Of a stretch of DNA of 64,000 nt, positions 52,286 to 61,549 are shown in pieces; position 1 is the stretch's first letter, and each line of letters begins with the position of its first letter. Where the stretch lies: assembly GCF_049445795.1 (NCBI RefSeq), contig NZ_JBMSDT010000002.1, forward strand, positions 510,327 through 574,326. Reading direction: 5' to 3'. The DNA comes from Larkinella sp049445795 (GTDB lineage: Bacteria > Bacteroidota > Bacteroidia > Cytophagales > Spirosomataceae). The translations under genes were made by a program, and so were the position numbers. Below the pieces are notes generated by a model that searched no databases, had not been told where the DNA came from, and saw nothing but the letters and a program-made list of their open reading frames with translations.

Positions 52286-52753
52286 TATTTTTTTATATTT
52301 CTGATTAACTTTTTCGTACAGTGAGGCTGGTACGGCGGTTTTAACTTCCGGGAGTTTCGGTTCCGGTTTCACCCAGTCGAGATAGCCTTTGGCCCAGGCG
52401 TAGGCCAGACCCAGCGCCAGGAGCGCCACAAAAATGAGCATCTCCGTCAGCGATAGCCAGCCCCACAGGCCGTACGTCTCTTCAATCAACAGTTTTTGCC
52501 CGAAAACCGTTGCCCACGGAAACAAAAAGACCAGTTCGACCTCGAACAACACGAAGATGATGGCCACAACGTAAAACCGCACATTGAACTGCACGTTGGC
52601 ATTCCCGACCGGTTCTTCGCCCGACTCGTACGTCGTCAGCTTTTCAAGATTTGGGCGGTTGGGCCGGAGCAATCCTCCCACAAACAAAACCAGCCCAACG
52701 AACGCCAGGCCGGTGATGATGAACAATAAGATGATGCCGAAGTCGGATAGCAT
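52271..52753 (-). CDS. nuoA: NADH-quinone oxidoreductase subunit A
   Basis: The 160-residue membrane subunit has three helices and the conserved TYESGEEPVGNANVQFNVRF loop, then FYVVAIIFVLFEVELVFLFPWA. It helps couple quinone reduction to proton pumping. The C-terminal tail is longer than usual. The last residues, PPTP, and the stop come from the inverted repeat at 52189-52285, which suggests the repeat inserted into or next to the original end of the gene. Confidence 0.96.
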   Translation of the reverse strand: MLSDFGIILLFIITGLAFVGLVLFVGGLLRPNRPNLEKLTTYESGEEPVGNANVQFNVRFYVVAIIFVLFEVELVFLFPWATVFGQKLLIEETYGLWGWLSLTEMLIFVALLALGLAYAWAKGYLDWVKPEPKLPEVKTAVPASLYEKVNQKYKKIPPTP

Positions 52754-52772
52754 TTCTGAACTTGATTGTCTT

Positions 52773-52885
52773 GAACTGGGATTACACGGATTAAAAGATT
52801 ATCGGACCGCCGACGCGGCTGGGATGGCTACCGCAATCTTTCTTTTTGATCTTAGTTAATCCATGAATCCGTGTAATCCAGGTTC
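52773..52885. repeat. Imperfect inverted repeat of GGATTACACGGATT words upstream of nuoA
   Basis: Arms 52773-52792 and 52866-52885 pair at 18 of 20 positions, with a 73-base spacer. It occupies the gap between the sterol-desaturase-like gene and nuoA on the same strand. Confidence 0.75.
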
Positions 52886-52895
52886 AAGACGGTTT

Positions 52896-53522
52896 TTATT
52901 TCATATACGTCCCAAACACATAATCCCAAACCGGGGAGGAGACGCCATAATTCTTGTCGTGGCTTTTATAGTGGTGAACCGAGTGATTGATCCAGAGCCA
53001 TTTAAAAAAGTTTTTCGGGGGCGAATACGCATGTACAATGAAGTGCACGAACAGATAGCCCGAATAACCCACTAAAAAACCGGGAAAAAAGGCGTACGAG
53101 GCTTCACCCAACAACAGGAAAATAACGCCAAACAAAGCCGCCCCGACAAAGATAGCCGCAGCCGGAGGCATCGCTAGCCGGGTTTTGTCTTTCGGGTATT
53201 CATGATGAATGCCATGAAACGTATACTGAATCTTCGCTTTCGTCGGCGTATCGGTCTCCATGTGGAAAACACCCCGGTGAACGGCGTACTCGACCAGGGT
53301 AAATACGGTAATTCCGGCAAAAAACAGGAAGGCAATCCAGGCTGCCGACATGTCGGTGTAGGCAAACGCGTACCAGCCGAAGAATGTAGAAGTTACCAGA
53401 TAAATCGTGATGGGTACGGAAATGTGGGTACGTGACAATCGCTCCAGAATCGGGTTCTCGAACAACGGTTTGGTGCCACTATTTTTGGGTCTGATTTTGG
53501 TTTTGGTTATCGTCTCTTCCAT
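52896..53522 (-). CDS. Fatty acid hydroxylase / sterol desaturase family protein
   Basis: The 208-residue integral membrane di-iron enzyme has the histidine clusters EYAVHRGVFHMET, FHGIHHEYP and NHSVHHYKSHD around four helices. The family hydroxylates or desaturates lipids, such as sphingolipid fatty acids or carotenoids. Spirosomaceae make both sphingolipids and carotenoids, but the substrate here is not determined. A good TAnnTTTG promoter lies 68 bases upstream. Confidence 0.9.
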   Translation of the reverse strand: MEETITKTKIRPKNSGTKPLFENPILERLSRTHISVPITIYLVTSTFFGWYAFAYTDMSAAWIAFLFFAGITVFTLVEYAVHRGVFHMETDTPTKAKIQYTFHGIHHEYPKDKTRLAMPPAAAIFVGAALFGVIFLLLGEASYAFFPGFLVGYSGYLFVHFIVHAYSPPKNFFKWLWINHSVHHYKSHDKNYGVSSPVWDYVFGTYMK

Positions 53523-53589
53523 AGGGATATGTGATTAAAAACCGCCGAAACGCTGGAGGACGCTCCGACGGGGGTGTGATTATAGTATG

Positions 53590-53621
53590 CAAAGGTATAC
53601 TTCATTTTCAGAACTAGTCAA
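53590..53621 (-). promoter_or_regulatory. Promoter of the sterol-desaturase-like gene (TTGA-N20-TACCTTTG)
   Basis: On the minus strand TTGA (53621-53618) and TACCTTTG (53597-53590) are separated by 20 bases, close to the Bacteroidota TTTG-N19/20-TAnnTTTG consensus. It lies in the gap after the NDH-2 gene. Confidence 0.65.
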
Positions 53622-53636
53622 CCTGTTTGACTGAAT

Positions 53637-54968
53637 CTATTTCGTGACCAACTGATCCTCAACTTTCTGTTTAATCGCTTCCAGATTTCCTTTTGGCAGT
53701 TTGGGCTTGATAATCAGCCGCAGCGACTGATCGTCACTCAGGTAGTTCCAGGCCCAGTTGACCAGAATCAGGAGTCGGTTTTTGACGCCGACGATCGCCA
53801 TCAGGTGAACAAACAGCCAGACCAGCCAGGCAAAAGCCCCCTGAAAACTCCAGAACGGCAGATCGACCACGGCCTTGCCACGTCCGATGGTCGCCATCGT
53901 TCCCAGATCCTTATACGTAAACGCCTGCAACGCCAGCCCTTTTACCAGCCGGATGAGATTGCCAGCCAAATGTTTACCCTGCTGAATGGCCGGTTGCGCA
54001 ATCTGCGGGTGACCGTTCGGGTACTTTTCCTCGGTCATCAGGGCGATATCGCCAATGGCAAAAACATCCGTAAAGCCCTGCACCTGGCTAAACCGGTTGA
54101 CCAGCAACCGATTGCCTCGCCCAACCGCTTCGGCTGGCAAGCCATTGAGCGGATTGGCCCGAACACCGGCGGCCCACACCAGATTATTCGTCCGGATCGT
54201 GGAGCCATCGGCCATGTAAACCGTCCGGCCGTCGAAGTCCTGAACCCGGGTGTTCAACCGGACAATAACCCCGAGCTTTTCAAGGTATTCCTGGGATTTA
54301 ACCTGCGATTCCTGTGACATCGGTCCCAGCAGCTCCGCGCCGGATTCGATCAGGTAAATTTTCATCATCCGGAAATCCAGCTCGGGATAGTCGCTTGGCA
54401 GTACGGTTTTCCGCATTTCGGCAAACGTTCCGCATAACTCGACACCCGTTGGCCCTCCGCCCACTACGACCACATTCAAAAAACCCTCTTTTTCGTCCAC
54501 ACTATCGACCGAGAGCGCATCTTCAAAGTTCTGAAGCACCCGGTTTCGGAGCGTAATGGCCTCGGAAACAGACTTCATCGGCAAAGCCCGCTCGATGATG
54601 TTCTTCATGCCGAAAAAATTAGTATCGGCTCCGGTGGCTACCACCAGGTAATCGTATTCGATCGGTCCGAGATCGGTATCGACCGTTTTGGTATCGGTAT
54701 GAACCGCCGTAACGGTTGTCACGCGGATGTGAATGTTTTTGCAGTTCTGGAAAACCGCCCGCAGCGGAAATAGAATGGAACTGGCTTCCAGCCCGGAAGT
54801 CGCCACCTGATAGTAGAGCGGCTGAAACTCGTGGAAGTTATTTTTATTGATCAGAACGACTTGAAACTCCTTCCGGCTCGCGAGTTTGCGGGCCAGTTTC
54901 AACCCGCCGAACCCTGCCCCCACAATCACTACGCGCTTTCGGTCCGTACGTGGAATATTTGGGTTCAT
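53637..54968 (-). CDS. ndh: Type II NADH dehydrogenase (NDH-2)
   Basis: The 443-residue FAD enzyme oxidises NADH at the membrane and reduces quinone without pumping protons. The FAD-binding RVVIVGAGFGGLKLARKLA lies at the start, and the NADH-binding VVVVGGGPTGVELCGTFAEM lies near residue 165. FAIGDIALM is the third FAD contact. A hydrophobic C-terminal stretch (FAWLVWLFVHLMAIVG) anchors it. The proton-pumping complex I genes lie only 1 kb further downstream on the same strand, so both NADH routes are encoded side by side. Confidence 0.93.
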   Translation of the reverse strand: MNPNIPRTDRKRVVIVGAGFGGLKLARKLASRKEFQVVLINKNNFHEFQPLYYQVATSGLEASSILFPLRAVFQNCKNIHIRVTTVTAVHTDTKTVDTDLGPIEYDYLVVATGADTNFFGMKNIIERALPMKSVSEAITLRNRVLQNFEDALSVDSVDEKEGFLNVVVVGGGPTGVELCGTFAEMRKTVLPSDYPELDFRMMKIYLIESGAELLGPMSQESQVKSQEYLEKLGVIVRLNTRVQDFDGRTVYMADGSTIRTNNLVWAAGVRANPLNGLPAEAVGRGNRLLVNRFSQVQGFTDVFAIGDIALMTEEKYPNGHPQIAQPAIQQGKHLAGNLIRLVKGLALQAFTYKDLGTMATIGRGKAVVDLPFWSFQGAFAWLVWLFVHLMAIVGVKNRLLILVNWAWNYLSDDQSLRLIIKPKLPKGNLEAIKQKVEDQLVTK

Positions 54969-55118
54969 ATTCTATCGAGTTATGTCCTCTGTCAGCATAA
55001 CTCGATTCGATTCCGTAAGGTTTCACACGTGTTCCCGAAAACGGCTGATTTTGGCCCGACCCTCCCTTTTTTATCCAACAACCGGAAAAACCGGGGGCTA
55101 AACCGCCCGAAGGTCTCG

Positions 55119-56042
55119 CTACGACTTGACTTCCACAGCCCGGCCTTCGGCGAGAACAGGCGCTTTCCCCGGCTCGAATAACAGATCAATACGACCCAGG
55201 TAAATCCCGGCAAAACCGACCTGGTTGATCAAAACCGGCAAGCCGTCCTGGTTGATTACGTTGACGGGCGCTTCCAGAAACGTGTGCGTATGGCCTCCGA
55301 TAATCAGGTCAATGTTTTTACTTTTGGCCGCCAGCACGCGGTCCGAAACCGTCGTGTCGTTGTACTGATAGCCCAGGTGCGACAGACAGATGACATAATC
55401 GCATTTTTTCTCCTTTCGCAGGGTTGCCGCCACGGCATTGGCGATTTCTACCGGTTCCCGATACACGGTTTCCCGATACAACTCCTTCGGAATCAACCCT
55501 TCTGGCTGAATGCCAAGGCCAAAAACACCAATCCGCAAACCGTCTTTTTTAAAAATCCGATACGGTTCGGTCCGGCCGTTCATGGCGGTATTTTTGAAAT
55601 CGTAATTGGCAATCAGAAACGGGAAACCGGCTTTGCCAAACTGCGTCACCATGTTGTCCATCCCGCCGTCGAAATCGTGGTTACCGATGGTGCTGGCGTC
55701 GTAGCGCATCCGGTTCATGGCCAGAATTTCAGGCTCGCCTTTGTACAGATTGAAATACGGCGTTCCCTGAAACAGATCGCCCGCGTCGAACAGCAGCACA
55801 TTTGGCTGCTCTTTCCGGATTTGCTCGATCAGCGCGGCCCGGCGAACAATCCCACCCCGACCGGCGTTCCGGCTACCGTCCATCGGGAACGGGTCCAGCC
55901 GACTGTGCACATCGTTGGTGTGCAGAATGGTCAGGCTGATGGCTTTCGGTTTGGCCCAGACATCCGGCGTGAGACTGCCCACGACGGCGGCTGTTCCGAA
56001 AAATTTCAAAAACTGGCGTCTATTGGATTGCAATGCGTCCAT
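55119..56042 (-). CDS. Tat-exported metallophosphatase, 5'-nucleotidase N-terminal domain
   Basis: The 307-residue protein is the catalytic half of a 5'-nucleotidase. A twin-arginine signal (NRRQFLKFFGTAAVVGSL) is followed by metal-binding motifs LTILHTNDVHSRLDPFP, LLFDAGDLFQGTPYFN, TIGNHDFDGGMDN, CLSHLGYQYND and IIGGHTHTFLE. The substrate-binding C-terminal domain is absent here but is encoded by the gene immediately upstream, with a 23-base overlap. The two products presumably act together in the periplasm. Confidence 0.92.
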   Translation of the reverse strand: MDALQSNRRQFLKFFGTAAVVGSLTPDVWAKPKAISLTILHTNDVHSRLDPFPMDGSRNAGRGGIVRRAALIEQIRKEQPNVLLFDAGDLFQGTPYFNLYKGEPEILAMNRMRYDASTIGNHDFDGGMDNMVTQFGKAGFPFLIANYDFKNTAMNGRTEPYRIFKKDGLRIGVFGLGIQPEGLIPKELYRETVYREPVEIANAVAATLRKEKKCDYVICLSHLGYQYNDTTVSDRVLAAKSKNIDLIIGGHTHTFLEAPVNVINQDGLPVLINQVGFAGIYLGRIDLLFEPGKAPVLAEGRAVEVKS

Positions 56043-56784
56043 CGGTCGTAGGGGTTATGGGTTGGCCGGCTTTGCCGAGTTGGCGGAAGTAGTCAATAAA
56101 CACATCCCGGATCGTGACGGCATAGTCTTTTCGGGCCACGGCGTCTTTCAGAAAAGCCGTGCCTCCGCCCCGGTTGGCAATGTAGTCGCTGACCAAAACC
56201 GTGTAATTTTGGTTCGGATCGAAGGTTTTTCCGTTCGTAAACGTGATTGAACTAAGGACATTGTCTTTGATCACCACGCGCACTCCGCTCACGACCAGCG
56301 CGTTCTCATCGGCCTGACTGCCAATAAAATACTCCAGAAACTGCCGCAGCATCGACCCTTTCAGCGTCAGCAATGTCAACTGATTATCGAAGGGCATGAC
56401 TTCGTAAATGTTGCCGATTCGGATCGGCCCCTGGGGTAAACCGGTCCGGATGCCACCGTAGTTTAGGTGTGCGCAATCGACGGTCTGGCCCAGCTTCTGA
56501 TTGCCGTATTGCAACATGGCGTCGGTCAACAGGTTGTTCAGGGCACATTCCGGTTTTGCCTTGTCCAGTCGCACGGTCGAGACCGCCAGCACTTCGTTCA
56601 TGGTCTGGTCGAGCCGCTGTCGGTAGGGTTGCAGAAACCGGGTCATGTCGCTATCGGCCGGAGCCGCCAGCGAATCGACCTGGATGCGGCTATACGTCTG
56701 GTTAGTCAGGTGGTAACCCGGTTTTTGACAGGCTGCGATCAGCAGCGTCAGAACCGGGATGAAAAGTGTTTTGATGAAGCGCAT
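56020..56784 (-). CDS. 5'-nucleotidase C-terminal domain lipoprotein
   Basis: The 254-residue protein has a lipoprotein signal (VLTLLIAACQKPG). It consists of the 5'-nucleotidase C-terminal domain, with CALNNLLTDAMLQYGNQ, HLNYGGIRTGLPQGPIRIG, YEVMPFDNQLTLLTLKGSML and the NYTVLVSDYIANRGGGTAFL loop. This domain binds the nucleotide base in the one-chain enzymes. Its end overlaps the catalytic-domain gene by 23 bases, so the pair looks like a split 5'-nucleotidase. Confidence 0.9.
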   Translation of the reverse strand: MRFIKTLFIPVLTLLIAACQKPGYHLTNQTYSRIQVDSLAAPADSDMTRFLQPYRQRLDQTMNEVLAVSTVRLDKAKPECALNNLLTDAMLQYGNQKLGQTVDCAHLNYGGIRTGLPQGPIRIGNIYEVMPFDNQLTLLTLKGSMLRQFLEYFIGSQADENALVVSGVRVVIKDNVLSSITFTNGKTFDPNQNYTVLVSDYIANRGGGTAFLKDAVARKDYAVTIRDVFIDYFRQLGKAGQPITPTTDGRIAIQ

Positions 56785-56798
56785 GCGGGGGTTTGTGG

Positions 56799-56919
56799 CG
56801 TTTAACGTTTGAGGTTTAACGTTTAAAGTTTAACGCTTAGGGTTCAGGATCTCTCCTAACTACTGCACTGTCAACTCATTCCAGAAAGACCTTAAACGTT
56901 AAACGTCAAACCTTAAACG
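56799..56919. repeat. Inverted repeat of CGTTTAA words
   Basis: Arms 56799-56828 and 56890-56919 pair at 27 of 30 positions, with a 61-base spacer. The arms repeat the word CGTTTAA(n)G. It fills the gap between the M1 peptidase gene and the 5'-nucleotidase pair. Confidence 0.8.
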
Positions 56920-56933
56920 ATTCAATTAACTTC

Positions 56934-58601
56934 TCACTCCTGAGCCTTTAAGTTGTTTGGGTCGAGGTGTTTGGCTCCGAAGTATTGCAATTCATATCCA
57001 AAATTCAGCCAGCCGTTCGATCGCCGGATCAGCGTGGTCTGCCACTCGCGGGTGGTGTACAGCGTGTGCCAGGGGCCGTACGCAAACCGGTATTTCAGCG
57101 GCATGTTAAACCCGTAGGCATCGGCAATCCAGCGGTGCTGGACCTCGATGAAATCGCCTTTTTCGGTCACCCGGTATTCCACTACAGGCGGGGCCGCATG
57201 GTTTAGAAACTGGTTGAAAATCGGGCGCAGATCCTTGTCGGTTTCCCGGCACAGAATGTCGATGATCTGCTTAGTCGTCACGATGGAGTGTTTCCGTTCC
57301 TGCGCCACTTTCCGCAGCGCCATGAACCAGATGTTGTCGTCGTCGACCACGCAGCGCAACGAATGCAGCAGCCAGGCCCCTTTGTAGTAGATGTCGGTGT
57401 CTTTGTGCTGGTAATTAACGCCCTTGGGGCCCATCATCGGGTACTTGTTTTTGATGAGCGGTTTTTGGCTCATCAGGTACTTAATGGCCTGCGGGGGGCC
57501 GTGCGTGTTTTCGACGTAAATTGACTCCATGTAAGTCGCAAAGGCTTCATGAATCCACATTTCGGCGGGATCAGACACACTCAGGCTGTTGCCGAAATAC
57601 TCGTGGGCAGCTTCGTGGATGATGATAAAATCGAAGCCAAAGGTATTGTTCTGGTACTTGTTGCCGTACGCAATGGCACTCTGGTGTTCCATGCCCCAGT
57701 ACGGCGTTTCGACCAGCGCAAAACCGTCGCGCCAGAACGGATAATGCCCGAAATACCACTCATAACAATCCAGCATCCCGATCACCTGCTCGAAATGCGC
57801 CTTGGCCTTTTCCTCGTTGTAACGCAGAACGTGGTAGTTCAAGTCCAGATACTGGTAATCGCGGCTCCGGTATTGCTCCTGAATAAAGACGTAATCGCCC
57901 AAATTAAAGGTCACGTTGTAAGTATTGATCGGGTACGAAACCGCCCAGACATACTCGGTCTGGTTGTTGCCCACCTCGCGCTCTTCCTGCAACCGCCCGT
58001 TCGAAACCGCCTTCAGGCCGCGTGGCACCCGGAACGTCATGCGCATCGACTCAGGTTCGTCGGACAGGTGGTCTTTGCAGGGCCACCACGAGCTGGCGCC
58101 CAGTCCCTCGCAGGCCACGCCCACCCAATCCGTGCCGGTGCTGTCTTTGCTCCAGACAAACCCGCCGTCCCAGGGTGCGTTGACCGCTTCGCGGGGTTTG
58201 CCGTGGTACGTTACTTTGATCGATTTAACCTCGCCCTCGGCCTGCGTTTCATTCATCGTGACGAAAACCGCATTGCCCTCGCGGGTGAACTTGAGTGCCT
58301 GCCCTTCCTGCGTAATGGACTTAATTGCCAGGTTTTCAAACAAATCGACCTGCATCCGTTTGAACGAATTCCGAACCCGGTAGCGGATCGTGTTGCTACC
58401 CGCGATGGATTTCGTCTTTGGGTCCACCGTCAGATCCAGATCGTAAAAGACCACATTGTAACACGTTCGTTCGGGAGTCAATGTTCCCCGGAGGGAGTCC
58501 TGCCGGGTATACCGTTCGGGTTCAGGAGATTGCTGCGGTTGCTGCGCAAAGATCGGACACACATACCAAAAGGCCGCCAGGACCACTAACCATCGTTTCA
58601 T
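56934..58601 (-). CDS. M1 family zinc aminopeptidase
   Basis: The 555-residue exported enzyme removes N-terminal amino acids. A signal peptide (WLVVLAAFWYVCPIFA) precedes the N-terminal beta domain. TPYWGMEHQSAIAYGNKY gives the GxMEN-like substrate motif (here GMEHQ). The zinc site is IIHEAAHEYFGNSL followed by WIHEAFATYMESIY, which matches HExxH-x18-E. The C-terminal helical domain is shorter than in aminopeptidase N, as in many Bacteroidota members. Confidence 0.94.
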   Translation of the reverse strand: MKRWLVVLAAFWYVCPIFAQQPQQSPEPERYTRQDSLRGTLTPERTCYNVVFYDLDLTVDPKTKSIAGSNTIRYRVRNSFKRMQVDLFENLAIKSITQEGQALKFTREGNAVFVTMNETQAEGEVKSIKVTYHGKPREAVNAPWDGGFVWSKDSTGTDWVGVACEGLGASSWWPCKDHLSDEPESMRMTFRVPRGLKAVSNGRLQEEREVGNNQTEYVWAVSYPINTYNVTFNLGDYVFIQEQYRSRDYQYLDLNYHVLRYNEEKAKAHFEQVIGMLDCYEWYFGHYPFWRDGFALVETPYWGMEHQSAIAYGNKYQNNTFGFDFIIIHEAAHEYFGNSLSVSDPAEMWIHEAFATYMESIYVENTHGPPQAIKYLMSQKPLIKNKYPMMGPKGVNYQHKDTDIYYKGAWLLHSLRCVVDDDNIWFMALRKVAQERKHSIVTTKQIIDILCRETDKDLRPIFNQFLNHAAPPVVEYRVTEKGDFIEVQHRWIADAYGFNMPLKYRFAYGPWHTLYTTREWQTTLIRRSNGWLNFGYELQYFGAKHLDPNNLKAQE

Positions 58602-58730
58602 GAAGAAAGCTGCAAATTCTTCACAATACTACGAAATTATCACCTGTCTGCCTTACAAGTCAGCTCGCTCTTGCCCAACAAATCGATCCTTCTGCGTATC
58701 TTTCAGGTTGACAATAAAGGATATACTCGT

Positions 58731-59360
58731 ATGAACAAACCAACCATTTCCGACTTGCAGGACTCCGGTCGGTATCAACTCATTGAGTCCTTTTCCATCG
58801 ACGACATGAAAGATTTTTTGCTGCGCGAACTGGGCATAAATTCTTCCCCGAAACCCGCCCGGCTTACCCTTAAAACCCTCCCCTTCACGCTGCTGATGGG
58901 CGGTTTGGGAGCCGCCACCGGTTTTTTGCTGGCGAAAAGTGCCATCACGATGCCCTTCTGGCAACTCGCCGGTGGTTTGGTGGGTTTGATTCTGCTGTTA
59001 CCGATTCACGAAGCGATCCACGCCCTGGTCTTCAAAGCCTTCGGCGCGCCGAATGTCGGCTTTGGCTACTCGCTGAAAAGCCTGATTGTCTACGCCTACG
59101 CGCAACGCTTTGTCCTGAGTATGAAGGAAGTTGCACTGGTAGCAGCCATGCCGTTTCTGGTGATTACGACGGCGCTGGTCATCGCCTGGGTCGTCTGGCC
59201 GTCGCTGGGTTTGCTGTGGGGCTCAACCCTGGTCTTTCACACCCTGGCCTGCGTGGGCGATTACGTGCTGGTGCGTTATGCCTACAAAAACCGGCACCGG
59301 GCGGTTTTCACCTACGATGACCTGACCGAGCGCATGTCATACTTCTACGAACGTACCTAA
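58731..59360 (+). CDS. DUF3267 family membrane protein (putative zinc metalloprotease)
   Basis: The ATG at 58731 gives 209 residues with about four helices. The second helix ends in LPIHEAIHALVFKAFG, a HExxH motif, and the later LVFHTLACVGDYVL may supply the third ligand. The family is annotated as putative zincin, without known substrate. The stop is followed at once by an inverted repeat (59361-59441). Confidence 0.87.
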   Translation: MNKPTISDLQDSGRYQLIESFSIDDMKDFLLRELGINSSPKPARLTLKTLPFTLLMGGLGAATGFLLAKSAITMPFWQLAGGLVGLILLLPIHEAIHALVFKAFGAPNVGFGYSLKSLIVYAYAQRFVLSMKEVALVAAMPFLVITTALVIAWVVWPSLGLLWGSTLVFHTLACVGDYVLVRYAYKNRHRAVFTYDDLTERMSYFYERT

Positions 59361-59441
59361 GTACCCACGGACTTTAGTCCGTGTGAGTAAATATCAACTT
59401 CTGGAATTGCAAAGATCACACGGACTAAAGTCCTTGGGTAC
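59361..59441. repeat. Inverted repeat, GTACCCACGG family, copy 2
   Basis: Arms 59361-59384 and 59418-59441 are complementary at 23 of 24 bases. They match copy 1 at 616-706. The repeat starts at the base after the DUF3267 stop codon and ends five bases before the stop of the convergent Uma2 gene. Confidence 0.9.
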
Positions 59442-59446
59442 GTTCG

Positions 59447-60031
59447 TTACAGCAACTTCGAGAGGTTGAGTTCCAGGCCCGGCAAAACCGCTTCGCCGGT
59501 CAAAGGTTCGGTGAAGGCTTTTGTTTCCGGGTCGGCAGCGGGTCGGTAAACAGTGGTCTGTTGCTGAAACGGGTCAATCAGCCAGGCCAGCCGGACGCCG
59601 TTTTTGAGGTATTTTTCCATTTTGTCGGGCAGTGAATACCGTTCATCCCGGTCCGACATTAACTCAATCACAAAATCCGGACAAATGCGGGCGAACTTAT
59701 CCCGGTCTTCTTCCGGTACGGCCTGCCAGCGTTCGTTGCTAATCCAGGCTACATCCGGTGCCCGAACCGACGAATCCGGCAACGTAAAACCGCCGTTCGA
59801 ATCGGTCACCTTGCCCAGCTTTGTAGCGCGATTCCAAATTCCAATTTCAATGACAAGATCAGCATTTTTTATGCTGGTATTGGTTCCGGTAGGCATCTGA
59901 AAATAGATTTGACCGTCTTCAGCCCGTTCGATGCGTAACTCCGGATTTGCCTTGCAGAATGCGTAGAACTCGTCTTCGGTGAAACGGCCATCTCCGGCAG
60001 TGAAAGGAGGAATGTTTAACGGGAAATACAT
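59447..60031 (-). CDS. Uma2 family (DUF820) putative endonuclease
   Basis: The 194-residue protein has a PD-(D/E)XK-like core: GRFTEDEFYAFCKANPELRI at the start, LPDSSVRAPDVAWIS with the central aspartate, then CPDFVIELMSDRDERYSLPD with the D...E(x)L pair, and NGVRLAWLIDPFQQQTTVYR. The family is very common in cyanobacteria and Bacteroidota. Its nuclease activity is predicted, not proven, and its role is unknown. Confidence 0.92.
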   Translation of the reverse strand: MYFPLNIPPFTAGDGRFTEDEFYAFCKANPELRIERAEDGQIYFQMPTGTNTSIKNADLVIEIGIWNRATKLGKVTDSNGGFTLPDSSVRAPDVAWISNERWQAVPEEDRDKFARICPDFVIELMSDRDERYSLPDKMEKYLKNGVRLAWLIDPFQQQTTVYRPAADPETKAFTEPLTGEAVLPGLELNLSKLL

Positions 60032-60086
60032 AAGTCGTTTTTCAGATAGACGCTCAATACTCTTAAAAGTAACGATAAAACACCAA

Positions 60087-60118
60087 AAAGCGCGGCCCCG
60101 TTTCCGGAACCACGCTTT
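60087..60118 (-). terminator. Terminator of ahcY
   Basis: Read as minus-strand RNA, this forms a 14-bp stem, AAAGCGUGGUUCCG with CGGGGCCGCGCUUU (three G-U pairs), a GAAA tetraloop, and a short U-run after it. In the plus direction the G-U pairs become mismatches, so it serves ahcY. Confidence 0.8.
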
Positions 60119-60138
60119 AGTAGAATTAAGAGTTAAGA

Positions 60139-60186
60139 GTGATGAGTTAAGAGTTGCGCTGCGGTAGCCAACTCTTAACTCATCAC
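60139..60186. repeat. Perfect 18-bp inverted repeat of GAGTTAAGAGT words after ahcY
   Basis: Arms 60139-60156 and 60169-60186 are fully complementary with a 12-base loop. The repeat ends five bases before the ahcY stop. A direct repeat of AGTTAAGAGT precedes the left arm. Confidence 0.85.
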
Positions 60187-60191
60187 TGAAA

Positions 60192-61508
60192 TTAATACCG
60201 GTACAGCTCGGATTTGAACGGCCCTTCGGTGGTCACGCCGATGTACTCGGCCTGCTCCTGCTCCAGTTTTTCGAGTTTGGCACCGACGTGCGCCAGGTGC
60301 AGGGCCGCCACTTTCTCGTCGAGGTGCTTCGGCAAAATGTACACCTTGTTTTCGTATTTGTCGGCGTTGTTCCACAACTCGATCTGCGCCAGCGTCTGGT
60401 TGGAGAACGAACACGACATGACGAACGACGGGTGGCCCATCGCCACGCCCAGGTTCACCAGACGACCTTCGGCCAGGACGATGATTTCCTTTCCGTCGAT
60501 TTCGTACAGGTCGACTTGTGGTTTGATTTGGCTTTTGGTCGAACCATAGTTTTTGTTCAGCCAGGCCATGTCGATTTCGTTGTCGAAGTGACCGATGTTA
60601 CACACGACGGCTTTGTCTTTCATGGCCTTGAAGTGACGGTCTTTCACAATATTGATGTTCCCGGTCGCCGTTACGAAGATGTTGGCGCGGGTGGCGGCCT
60701 CATCCATCGTGACCACTTCGTAGCCGTCCATGGCGGCCTGCAACGCACAAATTGGGTCAATTTCGGTCACCAGCACGCGGCAACCGGCGCCCCGCAGCGA
60801 TTCGGCCGAGCCTTTGCCCACGTCGCCATACCCGGCGACAACGGCCACTTTACCGGCCAGCATCAGGTCGGTTCCGCGCCGGATGGCATCCACCAGCGAC
60901 TCGCGGCAACCGTATTTGTTATCGAATTTCGATTTCGTCACCGAGTCGTTGACGTTGATGGCGGGCAGGTGAAGCGTGCCGTTTTTCATCCGCTCGTACA
61001 GCCGGTGAACGCCCGTCGTGGTTTCTTCCGACAAGCCTTTGATGCCCGAAATCAGTTCCGGATACAGATCGAACACCATGTTGGTCAGGTCACCACCGTC
61101 GTCCAGAATCATGTTCAAGGGTTGACGATCTTCGCCAAAAAACAGCGTTTGCTCGATGCACCAGTTGAATTCTTCCTCGTTCATACCTTTCCAGGCATAC
61201 ACCGAAATACCGGCTGCGGCAATGGCGGCAGCGGCATGATCCTGCGTCGAGAAGATGTTGCACGACGACCAGGTTACTTCCGCACCCAGTTCCACCAGGG
61301 TTTCGATCAGCACGGCGGTTTGAATCGTCATGTGCAGGCAACCGGCAATCCGGGAACCGGCCAGCGGTTTCGACGGCCCGTATTCTTTGCGAAGCGCCAT
61401 CAAACCCGGCATTTCGGCTTCGGCCAGCCGGATTTCTTTGCGGCCCCACTCGGCCAGTGCGATGTCCTTAACCTTGTAGGGAACGTAGGTGGATGTTTCT
61501 GTAGACAT
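60192..61508 (-). CDS. ahcY: Adenosylhomocysteinase
   Basis: The 438-residue tetrameric NAD+ enzyme splits S-adenosylhomocysteine into adenosine and homocysteine in the methyl cycle. It begins with YKVKDIALAEWGRKEIRLAE, has GCLHMTIQTAVLIETLVELG and SSCNIFSTQDHAAAAIAAAG, the NAD-binding VAGYGDVGKGSAESLRGAG, and ends LEKLEQEQAEYIGVTTEGPF then KSELYRY. These are all highly conserved. The bacterial insert and the KxxxYRY end are present, so the gene is full length. Confidence 0.98.
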   Translation of the reverse strand: MSTETSTYVPYKVKDIALAEWGRKEIRLAEAEMPGLMALRKEYGPSKPLAGSRIAGCLHMTIQTAVLIETLVELGAEVTWSSCNIFSTQDHAAAAIAAAGISVYAWKGMNEEEFNWCIEQTLFFGEDRQPLNMILDDGGDLTNMVFDLYPELISGIKGLSEETTTGVHRLYERMKNGTLHLPAINVNDSVTKSKFDNKYGCRESLVDAIRRGTDLMLAGKVAVVAGYGDVGKGSAESLRGAGCRVLVTEIDPICALQAAMDGYEVVTMDEAATRANIFVTATGNINIVKDRHFKAMKDKAVVCNIGHFDNEIDMAWLNKNYGSTKSQIKPQVDLYEIDGKEIIVLAEGRLVNLGVAMGHPSFVMSCSFSNQTLAQIELWNNADKYENKVYILPKHLDEKVAALHLAHVGAKLEKLEQEQAEYIGVTTEGPFKSELYRY

Positions 61509-61549
61509 AAGAAGTGTAAGTTAATGCTTGAAACTAGAGAGGTTTTCAG

